This document shows, in pieces, positions 21,708-33,178 of a DNA stretch of 64,000 nucleotides; the first letter of the stretch is position 1; the number at the start of each line of letters is the position of its first letter. A program made the translations under genes and the position numbers. The stretch is from Oxytricha trifallax (lineage: Eukaryota; Ciliophora; Spirotrichea; Sporadotrichida; Oxytrichidae): NCBI GenBank assembly GCA_000711775.1, contig ARYC01017057.1:1-64000 (forward strand), written 5' to 3'. The notes beneath the pieces are model-generated. The model searched no databases. It was not told the DNA's origin and saw only the letters and a list, made by a program, of their open reading frames with translations.

Positions 21708-22758
21708 ATGCGAGGTTTTGGGTCAGTTTATGACAGTGAGTTGATAGATTTACTATTTAAATTGCGATATGGTTGTGATGATTATAGTGATCAACTCAGA
21801 CCTATTCTTAATTACACATCTATAGCGAGGCTACTCCATAAATCTCCTGCAACTCTGAGGTCTCACTGTCTATTAGCATTGAATTTAAAGAGATAGCAAC
21901 TTCCTTCTAAACCTAAGAGGCCTTAAAAAATTTACCAGCATCATATCGATTATCTTATTAATGATAAGACTCTTAAATACTGGGCTCACTTCTCTCTGGT
22001 CTAGAAAGCTGTGATGTTTCATCGCCAATTTTCTGAGCTTCATATCTCTGCTTAATCTATAGCAAACATATATAAAAAACGGAATATCTTACAAACAGTC
22101 AATGGCATCATGAGAGTGATTGACTTTAATGTTCCATTTTATAAGACTAATTTAGATTTTATATTCGATTAAATACAGAGGGCTTAAGAGCATAATAAAA
22201 AGCTCATACATGCTGATGAAGCTGTATTTAGATTCATTACCTTTATATCTAGGTCTTGGTACAAGAGGTACAGCAACAAAGAAGTTTATGATTAAAAAGT
22301 AAAGGTTTAAACTCATGCTATTCTCTGTAAAATAAGGGAATATAGTGGCATCGAGACCTATGTTATTCACCCTTGTTCTATTTAGACTGAAAAAATATAT
22401 TTAGCTCTTACAATAACTCAGAGACAAGTACGCTTACTAATAGATTATTCTGTTCGTTGATAATTTGGCAGATCATAAAACTAAAGACTCAAGGAAGGAG
22501 TATGAAAGGCTAAACATAACACCTGTATTTTATAATGTACCTTATAGCCCTTAGTTCAATGGAATCGAGCTATATTTTTTGCTATTGAAAGGTCATTATA
22601 AGAAATTGCTGCTCTACCATCTGATGCATGATTTAAAGATAGATATATTCGATTTTATTAAAAGTGCTGCTAAGAGAATCAGAGATGATAAAGCTAAAAT
22701 ATGCTCAATAGAAGGGAGATTTTGTGTTTATAAATAAGTTTTAGATTTAAGCGAATGA
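21708..22758 (+). CDS. TBE transposase (42-kDa type), broken
   Basis: ATG 21708 (MRGFGSVYDSELIDLL) and TGA 22756. The first half reads cleanly, with helix-turn-helix-like ARLLHKSPATLRSHCLLA and the first catalytic Asp in LIHADEAVF. A frame change near 22385 disrupts the second half, although LFVDNLADHKTK (second Asp) and the Glu region GIELYFL remain visible in another frame. It lies a few bases from the 22-kDa gene, tail-to-tail. Confidence 0.85.
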
Positions 22759-22769
22759 ATAAGTTCTTA

Positions 22770-23554
22770 TATTAAATTAACCCATAAAAGGATTTGGCTT
22801 CTCTTTCTTTTCTTCCTCTTAAGGCTTTGCTTGGGCCTATGTTTCTTCTCTAAGTGCCAGCTCCTGCATCTATGTTCATTTGGTATGGCTTTTTTAAATC
22901 TTTGTAGAGCCTCTTACACAATTTATGCTTTACCTGTGATTTTCTCTCTCTGTTTAATTTGCTGCGCTCTTTCATCAAGTAAATAGCAGTACCAGGTTTT
23001 TCTATAAAGTTAGAAGAGTAAGCTTTCTAGAGATGAATGGATGCTTTTAAAGTTCCTACAGCCAGGCATCACTTATTTTAATACCCTGCTTCTCTTTTTT
23101 TCAGGAGAGATGCTATAGTGTTTCTTAATAGCTTGTTAAATTACTTTATTTAAGTACTCAGGTTTCAGAGTTCCAAGGACACCAAAGAAGAAGTTTCTCT
23201 TCGGCAACTTTTTAGAGAGTTTTAGCTTTGATGGAAAGTAGAGAGCAACATCATGATCACTTATAGCATCAATATAGAGGTTTGTTACTGAAATTTCAGG
23301 GTAGTTAGGTGTCTCGATCATTCTGATTTCATTAGACTTAAAAGCTTTTTTCTCTTCACTTAGCAATTCCTTTATGAATAATATTTTGTTCCTTCCTGTG
23401 TTGGCAAGAACAATCCAACTATGGTTATTAAGTTAGTAATAAGTGAAAACTTACCTTGCTATACCAAGTATATGTGAAGGTCTTCTTTACTTCTGAATTT
23501 TCCTAAAAAATTATGAGATTAAATTCACTTCATTGCATCATTCATAGATTCCAT
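22770..23554 (-). CDS. TBE 22-kDa protein gene, broken
   Basis: The ATG complement is at 23552-23554 (MESMNDAMK), followed at once by an in-frame TGA. The conserved core (MIETPNYPEISVTNLY, then KLPKRNFFFGVLGTLKPEYL) lies in a good frame at about 23136-23366. The C-terminus ends near 22770 with NPFMGQFN. Compared with the copy in TBE 3 there are about three breaks. Confidence 0.78.
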
Positions 23555-24243
23555 CTTGCTTCAAGTTTCTATAAATGTTTATGAAATTTAAAATTATGGA
23601 TATCCATTCTAAACTTACTAAAATTTTACTACTAAATAGGGAGATCCACTTGGAGGTCAACCTGAATCAGATAAATAGATAAAGATGGAGGAACTTTCTC
23701 CAAGTTTCAGAGTTTGACTTCCATTTTTATCAAACTTTCTCCATTAAATTGCTCCTAATAATAATTAATTTAATTAGGTGGTGCTCCTAATTTATTTAAA
23801 ACTTAATTAGGTGGTTATATTAAAGTTCAAAACCGTATTAGGTGGTGGATTAAAAAAATTAAATTTTAAAACCTCCCCTCCTAAATTTAAAATAACAGCT
23901 TTAGGAGGACCACCTAACTTAACAAAACACATTTAGGTGCATTTTAATGTATTAAATGGATGAATTATCGATCGAGAATTTTTGAATTAAAATAATTACA
24001 TCAAATTGATTTTAACAGAATATATATTCATAATTCTAAATTATAAATGGAACAACCATTAAGTTAGCTTTCTTTATAATATAAGGTAAGTATAGGCCAA
24101 TATTCTCTTTTTAAATCTATCTTTTACTAAGAATAATACTCATTTTAGGAAGATTTGTATAAATAATTGACACTTAAAATGAAATGGCATTAAAAATAAA
24201 CATAAATATTAAATGATAATGAAATTTGAACAAGAAGGTTAAT

Positions 24244-24661
24244 ATTGTAGGAATACATTCGATTTGGGAAAATGAATTAAAATTAAAATTAATTAATTAT
24301 TAATTACCTTCAGTTATGTTTTTGGAAAATGTCTGCAAACCATGACAATATTATACTCTCTGGATAGCGCATTAAAAATGAGACGGTGGTTGTTATTGCT
24401 ATAATGAATTTATCTCATCGCCCAAGCGAGAAAAACCCATTATACTATTTTTGGGAGTTAGCTCAAAATCAAAATATCTCGCTTCCTTGGATGATTCAGG
24501 AATATTGCCAATAATAAAGTCCAGCTAAAATTGCGGGATCTACCGTAGAATCCATTTATTTTTGAATTTTAAGTCACTTTGGTTTTGATAACTGCCATGA
24601 TTTTAATATTTAATTAATTTAATTTAAATTCATTTTCCCAAATCGAATGTATTCCTACAAT
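24244..24661. mobile_element. Fold-back (MITE-like) element in TBE 2
   Basis: 418 bp with inverted ends ATTGTAGGAATACATTCG and complement, about 35 bp near-perfect. AAT is duplicated at 24241-24243 and 24662-24664, which fits the ANT target of TBEs. The interior contains CAATAATAAAGTCCAGCTAA, also found in the element at 51132-51519. There is no gene. Confidence 0.75.
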
Positions 24662-24689
24662 AATGAAGGAGATTTCACTGCACTTATCA

Positions 24690-24975
24690 AACTCCATTAT
24701 TTACATAAAATCCCTAATTTGACAAAGTAAATGTACAAACATACTTGTTCGCTCAAATCAAAATGTTTTGGAAAATGTAAAATAAAACTAATTACTAAAA
24801 TTTACTAAAAAAACAGTTAGTATGTTGCAATAATAAAGTACTATTATGCAAATATTTTTTCGCGGTTCTATATCTATATCTATCTATATATTAATAACTT
24901 TAAAATTAATGGCAAGTACTTTGTATTTTGTTTAAATAATTTCCTAATGTTATGTATTTTATCAATAGTATATAA
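24690..24975. repeat. Dispersed repeat, copy 1
   Basis: This block shares CATACTTGTTCGCTCAAAT, then TTTTGGAAAATGTAA-like sequence, CAGTTAGTAT, and TGTATTTTATCAATA with 30060-30365, in the same orientation and order. Identity is moderate. It may be a fragment of an unrecognised element that brought DNA into TBE 2. Confidence 0.5.
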
Positions 24976-25286
24976 ATTATCTTAAAATTTAAGAAAATTT
25001 AAATAATGTCACGCACTCTGTTATTATCAAACCTCTCTAAATCTTTGAGGATTTGCTCTTACTTTTTTTAAAGGTAGAATTTATACAATTTGTATAATTA
25101 TTAATAGTATTTATAAAATTAACGGCAACTTACTTAGAAAAGCGGCATTGCTTGGCATTGGCCAGCAAGAGCATTTTTTCATGTATAAAAGGAAAATTCA
25201 AACTTGTGATGCCTCTACTTAATATGAACCTGAATTTTTTACCTTAGGTTTCAGACTTTGAATAGCAATTCAATTGTAAAATAGAT

Positions 25287-26572
25287 ATGGAGAGCTAAGA
25301 AATATAATGTGAGGTACCAATAAAAATGGTTGAAGAGGAGGAAGAGAAAAAAGAAATAAAGATAGATCATTTTTGTGAAGAGTGTTAGAAGAGCTTTACT
25401 TATAAATCTGCTCTCAAACGTCATATTTTAGAGCAGCATTCTAACAAACCCAAGCTCTATCTTAAGCATGATAAGATAGATGGAAAATATTTCTGCCCTT
25501 ACTGTAATAAGTAATACAATCATTCAAGGGATCTAAAAGTTCACCTCGAAAAACAACATGGTAAGAAGTTTGAGGTCATAGATCCTGAGACTGGTGAAGT
25601 ATTTCTTCAGAAAAGAAAGCCAAGAGACCCTTTAGAATCTTTGGAGCAAAGAGTTAAGAAAGAGAATAACTCATTTAAGTAGTGAGAAACCTCACTGCCT
25701 ATGAGATAGTAAAAATTACACTCAAGATGCATGCACTCAAGCTTCCAATATTGAATATGATTGGTCTAACAGAGTGCAAAGAAAGTTATCTTATTCTTGA
25801 GGATATATTTGAGGAAAAAAGTCATAACTGATAAGCAGTTTGCTTACAAAATTTATTGATTCAATTACTTTAAATGTGATGATAAGTATCAAATGGAGTT
25901 TGTCAATTAGTTTCAAGCTCTTATAAAAGCAAGGGATAGACAAAGCAGATTTATTATTAAACTTCAAGCAATTCTCCTTGCTTAAAATCATGAAACCTTT
26001 CGCCTACTTTTATACTAAATGACATTAAGAGAATATATCAAAGAAAAAAAGTGTCCAAAGTAACTACCTTTTATTCTAATAAATGTCTGCAAAGGTATTG
26101 AGGAGCCTGCATACTTTAGGATACGTGCAAAAAGAATTAAAACCTGAAAACATTATGCTTCACTTTTCACCACTCAGAGTGGTAATAATAGACTTCAATA
26201 GATCGAAGAGGATTGAGGCTTCAGGAATGGCCAACGTTCGTGGCGCTCCTGGATATTTTCCAGAGAGAGAGAGAAGACTGGAGGGATGGAGATATAAGGT
26301 GGGATATCTGGTGGTCTCTAGCAGCAATAATAATAGAGTGCGAATTGCAAAGAAATGACTACAACAGTTGTAGAAGAGAAAAATATTCAAAGTATAGAAT
26401 CCAGCAGTATCGAGAGTAAAAAAAGATAAAAGGTAAAATGAAAGATATTGCTGAGCAAATTATCCTAAAGCCTAACAACAGAGCAGATCATACAATCGAC
26501 TAGATAATTAGTTGGTTATGAAAAATTAAGTTTAGAAAGTTGCATCATGATGCCAAGGTAATATTTGAGTGA
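25287..26572 (+). CDS. TBE 57-kDa zinc finger/kinase gene, broken
   Basis: ATG 25287 (MESQEIQCEV). Two C2H2 fingers are clear: CEECQKSFTYKSALKRHILEQH cannot be missed, then CPYCNKQYNHSRDLKVHLEKQH. The kinase part reads LGYVQKELKPENIML, so the catalytic HRD Asp is replaced (QKE), and DFN stands for DFG; GAPGYFP follows. There are several frame changes after residue 130 and TGA is at 26570. Even if expressed it would be a pseudokinase. Confidence 0.83.
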
Positions 26573-27011
26573 ATATTTAAAATACAACACCTTAAATACA
26601 GAGTAAATTATATTGCATTTAAACCCTAATCCCCTCCATAAACCCTATTAAAACCCTAAATAAGTATACGTTAATAGTGCATTTTTAACAATCAAAAACT
26701 CAATCAAATTACTGAAAAGGTTTGGGGGTTTTGAATGGCATGCATCAACAGATTATTATTATTATAGTAATATATCTGCATTTAAATTTTTAAATTATAG
26801 GTGGCAAAAATTGTGGATGTTTTAATCAATTAAAAAGACAGGTAGAATATATATTCAGAGTAAAAAGAAAAGGTATGTAGACTCGAGAAAACTAGATAAT
26901 AATCATAAAAGTAGCTCTAGAAATTTAAGGTATTAATAGACTTTTAATCAAATCAAAAAATTATTTTATAATTAGCTCTTTGAAAAAACATAAGAGTATT
27001 AACTCATGTGA

Positions 27012-27536
27012 AACAGCAGATAAAGTTAATCTAACAATACGAATGAAAAGGGAAATGAACTAATTTCTAAAAAAATACTAAATCTAAGCCAAATCTTCGA
27101 TTGGAAGAGCAATTTTAGTTATAAAACTGTATATAATGGAGATAATTAGAGTAACATTGAAAATAAGTCTTAAACACAAAAATTGACATTGAAAGAATAT
27201 CGTCATGTTTATGGCTATAAAAGAGAAGCCAGACTCAGACACTAGTCATATTTTGCATTAAGATTGAATAATGATAAATTGAATGAAAATGGCTTGAATA
27301 TTAGCATTTATAATTAGCTCGCCAGTATAAAACTAAAATGTTATATAATTATTATTAGGATATTTGTTATTATTTTTATGAACATAAAGTAGTGTTAAAT
27401 GCTTTTTGTTAAATAAATGGGAAAATATATTCAGGTTCTGACTGTCCACAAATTTCTTTAGTAAAAGTGTTATTATGTTTTAACTTTATTTTTAGTTATT
27501 AAAAACTTTATTTAATTATAGGTGGTTTATTTTTGA
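27012..27536 (+). CDS. Candidate MDS coding tract, unknown
   Basis: 175 open codons in the ciliate code after a TGA at 27009-27011, without an early ATG. The first 110 codons look coding (KKILNLSQIFDWKSNFSYKT, LTLKEYRHVYGYKREARLR, FALRLNNDKLNENGLNISIY) and the remainder is AT-rich and probably non-coding. It begins about 280 bp right of TBE 2. No family is recognised. Lack of a start suggests an internal segment of a macronuclear gene. Confidence 0.5.
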
Positions 27537-27779
27537 TTTTAAAATCAGTATAAATAATGATTTTCAGGATGAACTGATGTCCTTTTATTATAGCATTGAG
27601 CCAGCAAACTATCTTTTTCAATTACATTTTGATCCCTTTCAATACAAAACTACTTAGTGACTTTAAGATTTATAAGGAAATTATAGACTACTCATATATA
27701 TAATATACTTTTATTTAAATCAACATTAATGATATAACTATTGAAAATATTATTATTTATTATTTATTAGATATTAATC

Positions 27780-28119
27780 CTCTCATGCAATTTTAATGAC
27801 AACTAGCTGCCTTAATAAGTTTATTCGATTGTCGCTTAAGTTTGTTATAACTTAATGCAGCAAATAAATCAATCCTTTCAAGTGGTTTTTACATAGGATT
27901 CATCATACCACATTAAAACTGATGATCTTACTCTTGATCTTGTTATTTATTCCCTGTTAATAATGAAATATCAGAAATAGTTATAATTTCTCTCTGTTTA
28001 ACCAGGTTCGTTAGCTTTGTCTCCTGGCGATTCTCCTAGTCTAAGCTATCAAGATCTAAGTGGTCTGAGGAGTTGATGGTGATCTACTCTTCATCCCCGT
28101 GAATAATTACCGAGTCAAT
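27780..28119 (-). CDS. Candidate MDS coding tract, unknown
   Basis: Minus-strand frame open for over 110 codons from a TGA at 28120-28122: VIIHGDEEQITINSSDHLDL, ETKLTNLVKQREIITISDIS, KPLERIDLFAALSYNKLKRQ. Highly acidic and Gln-rich, G+C richer than its flanks. There is no ATG near the 5' edge. It is on the strand opposite to 27012-27536 and 28384-28565, so if all belong to one locus the order is scrambled. Confidence 0.5.
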
Positions 28120-28383
28120 TCAATCTTGTTTGAGGTATTTCTTCAGTTGATTAATTATAGTATATGATTATTACTAGTATTTGAATAAATCGAAATGTAT
28201 CAATTCATTTAATATTGTATAATCTCTGAATTAGTAAATAATTATAATTAATTTAAGTGAAATGAATGTAATCAAATTAAATTTCTTATTTTATTGATTC
28301 ACTATAACAAAGTTTATTTTATTTTATGTTGAACAAAATCAATATATATATATATATGGAAGTGTATTAATCTAAATGGTAGA

Positions 28384-28600
28384 CATCAATAACAATAGTT
28401 GAGTATTCATATCGAACATGATTAAGTTGCTATTTAGTAACCACTATTATGATTGGAGATCACTTCGAATGATGCCTAATCTGTTCTTGCCTCTGGCAGT
28501 CAATTTGGCAGAGCATTTGATGCTGAAGTCTAAGTCTGTCAATATGATATTCGGTAGTTTCAATTAATTGTTTATAATATATTATTATTATTATTATTTA
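28384..28600 (+). CDS. Candidate MDS coding tract, unknown
   Basis: Plus-strand frame with convincing protein character: LLFSNHYYDWRSLRMMPNLF, then LPLAVNLAEHLMLKSKSVNM. The minus strand is also open here, so strand choice is not certain. It is bounded on both sides by AT-rich DNA (28145-28380 and beyond 28570) that looks like internal eliminated sequence. No family is recognised. Confidence 0.42.
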
Positions 28601-31199
28601 TTATAGAACTAGAATAACCTGAATAATGATTGATAACTGCCCAATAATATCAATTTAAATAACTAATTGAAGTCACCTTTGCACTAAAGATTTATTTTCA
28701 TAAACTCCTCATTTCACCAGTTGCATAATTATAGCTATTTATTTCATGACATTCATACTTTTTCCATTTAAATGATACTTTTCTAATCTATTTAAGGAGT
28801 TTGTTTTATAGATTTCAATTTACATAAGTTTATAGTATAATTATTTAGGATAAAAACTAACAACAAATAAAATAAAATATTAAATAAATCACTATAAATT
28901 TTGGTATAATATTGCAAATCATGCCAGGCATATCGGCTATTAAAGTAATTCTATAATGTTTTTAATTGATTAATAGATAACGAATATAAATTAGAAAATT
29001 TGCAAATGATTTCATTATTTATCTAACAAGATAAATACATCTACACGACATGTATTTTTTTCAGTTTAATTTATACCTGAAATTCTTTAAGGTAATATAT
29101 TTATAAACAAAATCATATAAAAAATCAATTATTTTTATTAAATAGAGGAATGAATAATTTAATCAGAAAACTAAAGGTTTCATATTATTATTAGTAAATT
29201 AAATAATTTTTTTTTACCAAATTATATTAAAAGAGATGCAATCTAATATATTTTAAAAGACTGAATGATTATATTATAATCTATACTGATATCAAATAAA
29301 ATTAAATATACTCATTTAAAAATATTCAAAAGTCACTTAAAATTACAATTAACTTTCTTTCGCTTTGCTTGAAATTAAGCTCTTTCACACAGTAACAATT
29401 TGAGTTTATTCAATTCTGTCAGATATCTTTTGAGTTCACTGTTTTTTGCCTTCGTAAATTATGCTGGCTAGTATTGGTAAAAATAATCAAAATATATTTT
29501 TGTAACTTAGAAATTATGTTTAGCTATTAACAGCCACATTTTTACCATTATATCAATTAATTTTATTGAATTTAGTAATTTATTTCTTAAATCTTTCAAT
29601 TTAATTAGCTTAAATGTTAAAGAATAAGTTTATCTTTAAATTATTACTCATTATGCTTTAATTTTTGTTATCTATATTGTTTTTTATAAAATTTGCGGGT
29701 AACTAAATGTTAGCCAATTTCTGTTCTTTTTTTAAATATAATCATGATATTATGCATGAATTTTTGAAATTCAAGATTTATTTTAAATTAATTGAAAACT
29801 GAACATAATTAAAAATATATAGATTAAAAATGGATTACAAGAGACACTCACCTTTCCTCTAAATCAAGTAAATATTTATCTTTTTTATCTTTATTTACAT
29901 AAAATTATCCATGCTTTTAGCATTTTTTCATAATATTAGATAATATTTTTCTAAATTATCCTTGTTCATAGTTAAAGATCGCAAATATTTTAGCATTGTC
30001 TAAAAAATAAAAAAATGTGCTTGCTTTATAAGAGAAATTACTCGAATAATATATTATCGCATTTATCAAATATACAGAGTCAATTACTTTATAATAACAA
30101 GCATAATACTTGTTCGCTCAAATAGAATTTTTTAGGAAAATATGATTAAAATATAAATCACAAATTTTAATAAAACTCCAGTTAGTATTTCATTATGCAC
30201 AAATGCATTTTTTTATAGCATTATTTAGTGATTTTCTCATATTAAACTAAACATGCTTAATTATAACATTTTCATTACAGTTATTATTTATTTCAATTTT
30301 ATAATTTCCAAATGTTTTGTATTTTATCAATATTATTTCTTAACTCCAATTTTAAGTTCAAAAAAGGTAAATATTTAACTATGAAATACAACAACAAATA
30401 GGACTCGTCATTTATGTAAGTTGATTTTCAAGAATAGGAGATTCCGAGTCAAATTTGAGATAAATTCCTTTTTGGATTCATAAAATAACATGTTCTCTAA
30501 CCTGAATGAAAGGTGTTCAAAGATCAAATGAAAATATAAGGGTTATATTCGCCTTCAATAGATTACTTGATTTTAATGATTAAATATGTTTATTAGAAAG
30601 CTGTGTCCATAGTTTTGTCTAGCGACATTTAGATTAGCATACATAAAATAAATGCAATGAATTGTAGATATGAGGGTTTTCATACCATATCTTGGAAAAG
30701 CTAAAATCTCATAGAGATTGAAACTTTTAGACGGATATCCTAAATGAGACTGTTATATCGAATCATTATATTATCTTGACTCTATTTTATATAATATTTC
30801 CTAGTATTGATAAAATACAAAATATCAGGAAATTGCAAATTTTCAAATTAAAATATACTGCCATTATAATGATGTTTTAATTATAAATAGAAATAACTTT
30901 AAATTGTGTCTATAAACCTATAGCATAATTACATATTTCGCTTGAAAATATTAAACTGCTAGTAATTATAAACGACTTAAATATATATTTTTTAGAATGT
31001 TTTAAATCATTCTATTTATGCGAAGCAGATTATTAAATATATTTTTATAGTATGTATGAATCATAAGAATTAATTTTGAGAGAATTTGAGAATCAATAAA
31101 TACATAAATATAAATTATAAATGAAACCTAATTTCATAAATTCTATAAGTATAGAAAACAGAACCTTTATTATATAACTTTTATTTGGAAATTAAGATC
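28601..31199. other. AT-rich DNA, almost no coding signal
   Basis: Mostly A/T runs. One short tract at about 30430-30540 reads NRRFRVKFEINSFLDSQNNM on the plus strand and could be a small MDS. 30060-30365 is the second copy of a dispersed repeat. I see nothing else. Confidence 0.4.
30060..30365. repeat. Dispersed repeat, copy 2
   Basis: It matches the block at 24690-24975 in TBE 2, same orientation: CATAATACTTGTTCGCTCAA, CAGTTAGTATTTCATTATGC and TGTATTTTATCAATATTA. No inverted ends are visible. Confidence 0.5.
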
Positions 31200-31337
31200 C
31201 TTAAACAGCTTAATTTACATATTTCAGCTATAAATAAATTAGCAAACTATTTGGATATGACCAAAATATTTTAAGAAAAGTATGCATGAAGCAAATTAAC
31301 AACCCTTAAATATAGCAGAATTCAATAAATGAAAATT

Positions 31338-32102
31338 AAGTTTAACACTTGATTAGTTCAACTATCTAGTTAGCAAAGAAACTTTAACTGAACTAAAATT
31401 GTACTCTTTAGCTGATCGAGCTAAGCTATTCCATAGAAAAATTCCAGATGCGAGAGTATCTGCTTCTAGTATGAGGAATATTTACTTCTCTAATTGTGTA
31501 AAATTAAAAAGTGTTAAAGCCTCATATAGCCTTTCGTATTCAAAAATAACTTAAATTTAGGTTTCTTAAACTTAGTCATATCCTTTACTCATACAAGCCT
31601 ATTCTAAATAGGAAATCATAATATAATTAGATGAGACTATATTTAAACCTCACTCTACAATTTTAAATCTAGGGAGGGACCATTCTCAAATTAAAAAATT
31701 CAAAAAGAGGGAGTTAATATCTAAACTTTGGCTACATTGGTTTTTATTTCTGGTTAATAAGGGCTGTTAGGTTTTGTGATAAAATAGAAATCAATTAAAA
31801 TTCCGGATTTGTTATAGAGTTTAGAAGTTATTGAAAGTAAGTTTAAGGGATAAAAAATAATATTTATAATGTATAATTTGTGTGCCCATCACATTAAGAC
31901 TTTCAAGCAAAAGATAGATGATAATGAATGGAGATATATCAATAATGCACCATTCTCATCCTAATTTAACTGCATTGAGGAGATATTTTCGAGAGTTAAG
32001 CGTTCTTATAAAAGGGACGTAATTAAAATAAACTTTAATTTTTCAAATAATATTATAATTTCAAATTGTAAAGAACTCAATTTTGAGTATAAAATAAAGT
32101 GA
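31338..32102 (+). CDS. TBE-related transposase, decayed
   Basis: The frame with FNYLVSKETLTELKLYSLAD leads to IIIQLDETIFKPHS, the first catalytic Asp. The second-Asp motif reads IFIMYNLCAHH where the family has MDNL, so that Asp is replaced. The Glu motif NNAPFSSQFNCIEEIFSRVK is intact. TGA is at 32100. At least one frame change lies between the first and second motif. No start codon could be chosen with confidence. Confidence 0.65.
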
Positions 32103-32186
32103 CTGTCTTAGAATTTAAAAGAGACACATAATTAAAATGCTAACTTAGTTATCATTGTTAAAAAGTGAGTGACTCAATTTTAATTT

Positions 32187-32590
32187 TCACTTGAGTTAAT
32201 AATTTAAGTATTAAATATTAAAAAGCTTTTATTTATAAGGTGCTATATTTATGTTCCTTGCCTCTTGCCCTGATTTGCTCTCCACTTAATATTAAGATCC
32301 ATTCCCAACAAAGTCTGAATACGAAAATGTCATCTCGTTCAATTTTTTCTTTTTTGTTACTCTTCTACATTAAGATCCCTCTCTCAAAAGTGAGAGAGCT
32401 CTGCCTTTACGTTCGATATTTGGTTTAGTTGAAAAATCACACATTGGAACTTGAGATAATTATACAAATCCGATTTACTGCTTAGTTAACCTCTTAATAA
32501 ACTTGTTGGAATTAAGGTATTTGTTTGTGCGCTATTTTAGTCGTTTTATGTGCTTTTCATTAGTTATTTAAATTATTATTATTTAATTTA
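32187..32590 (-). CDS. TBE 22-kDa-like protein, C-terminal part
   Basis: Minus-strand frame open for about 130 codons to TGA complement at 32187-32189, with KHIKRLKQRTNKYLNSNKFI, KGRALSLLREG and a basic tail. Assignment as the 22-kDa homologue rests mainly on position, orientation and the charged C-terminus; direct similarity is weak. Confidence 0.4.
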
Positions 32591-33178
32591 GGTTGACCTG
32601 AATAATCTTCACATTTCTTAATAAAAATTAGGTCCCATGACTAATGGCTTCTACCTATTGGAATAAAATTCTTTTCAGAAGTCGATTGTTTTTAGTTGTA
32701 AATCGTTAAGAAATTATTCATTTTTGCTGATATTTATTTTCTTTAAATGTTAGAGAACTATCATTAGGAACGCAATTTTTACCATAATAAAAAATCAGAA
32801 CATAAATTTTATAAATTGCCAAACCTTATTTTTTATTTGTGTTCTCCAATTTTTTTAATAGCAACTACCTTATTATTTTAATACGTCCACTGGAGCCACT
32901 TAATTAAATAAATCTAAGTCCCTTTTTTTAAAAATTAAGTCCCCTTAAATGGTTTTATAATATTAAAAATTCTAACTATTATATAATTTATTTTTAAATT
33001 TAAGTTACTATATAGTAAATAGAAGGCAGGCTAAAAGGAATCAGATATAGTCAATCATTTTTAAATAGCATTAACTCATAAGATATTTTAGACTCATCTT
33101 GTTATTGAATTTTCTAGCTGTTAGTAGGAAAATTGTAATTTACTACTATTAATTTTTTCTTAGAAGAAGGAGTCGATC

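Larger units (their letters stand above)
23740..25280. other. Spacer with AGGTGG repeats plus about 1 kb of inserted DNA
   Basis: 23740-23950 holds repeats built on TTAATTAGGTGG and CTCCTAA, at the position of the divergent promoter in other TBEs. From about 23990 to 25280 the DNA has no counterpart in TBE 3. It includes the fold-back element 24244-24661 and a block (about 24690-24975) that recurs at 30060-30365. No coding tract is seen. Confidence 0.55.
21571..26733. mobile_element. TBE transposon 2
   Basis: It starts CAAACCCCAAAACCCTTTC and ends GGTTTGGGGGTTTTG; inverted ends of about 90 bp also match TBE 3. Flanking trinucleotides are ACT (left) and AAT (right), both of ANT type but not identical, so one has mutated or the ends recombined. 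Gene order is transposase (+), 22-kDa (-), zinc finger/kinase (+). It is about 1 kb longer than TBE 3 because extra DNA lies at roughly 23990-25280, including the fold-back element 24244-24661. All three genes are broken. Confidence 0.93.

Noticed and set aside
26160-26419. ORFs on the opposite strand and in a second frame within the TBE 2 kinase
   Set aside because: They are shadows; the kinase motifs ELKPEN, DFN and GYFP fix the true strand and frame.
26558-26575. Another copy of the AAGGTAATATTT tip
   Set aside because: It falls in the coding end of the TBE kinase gene and extends for only about 12 bases.
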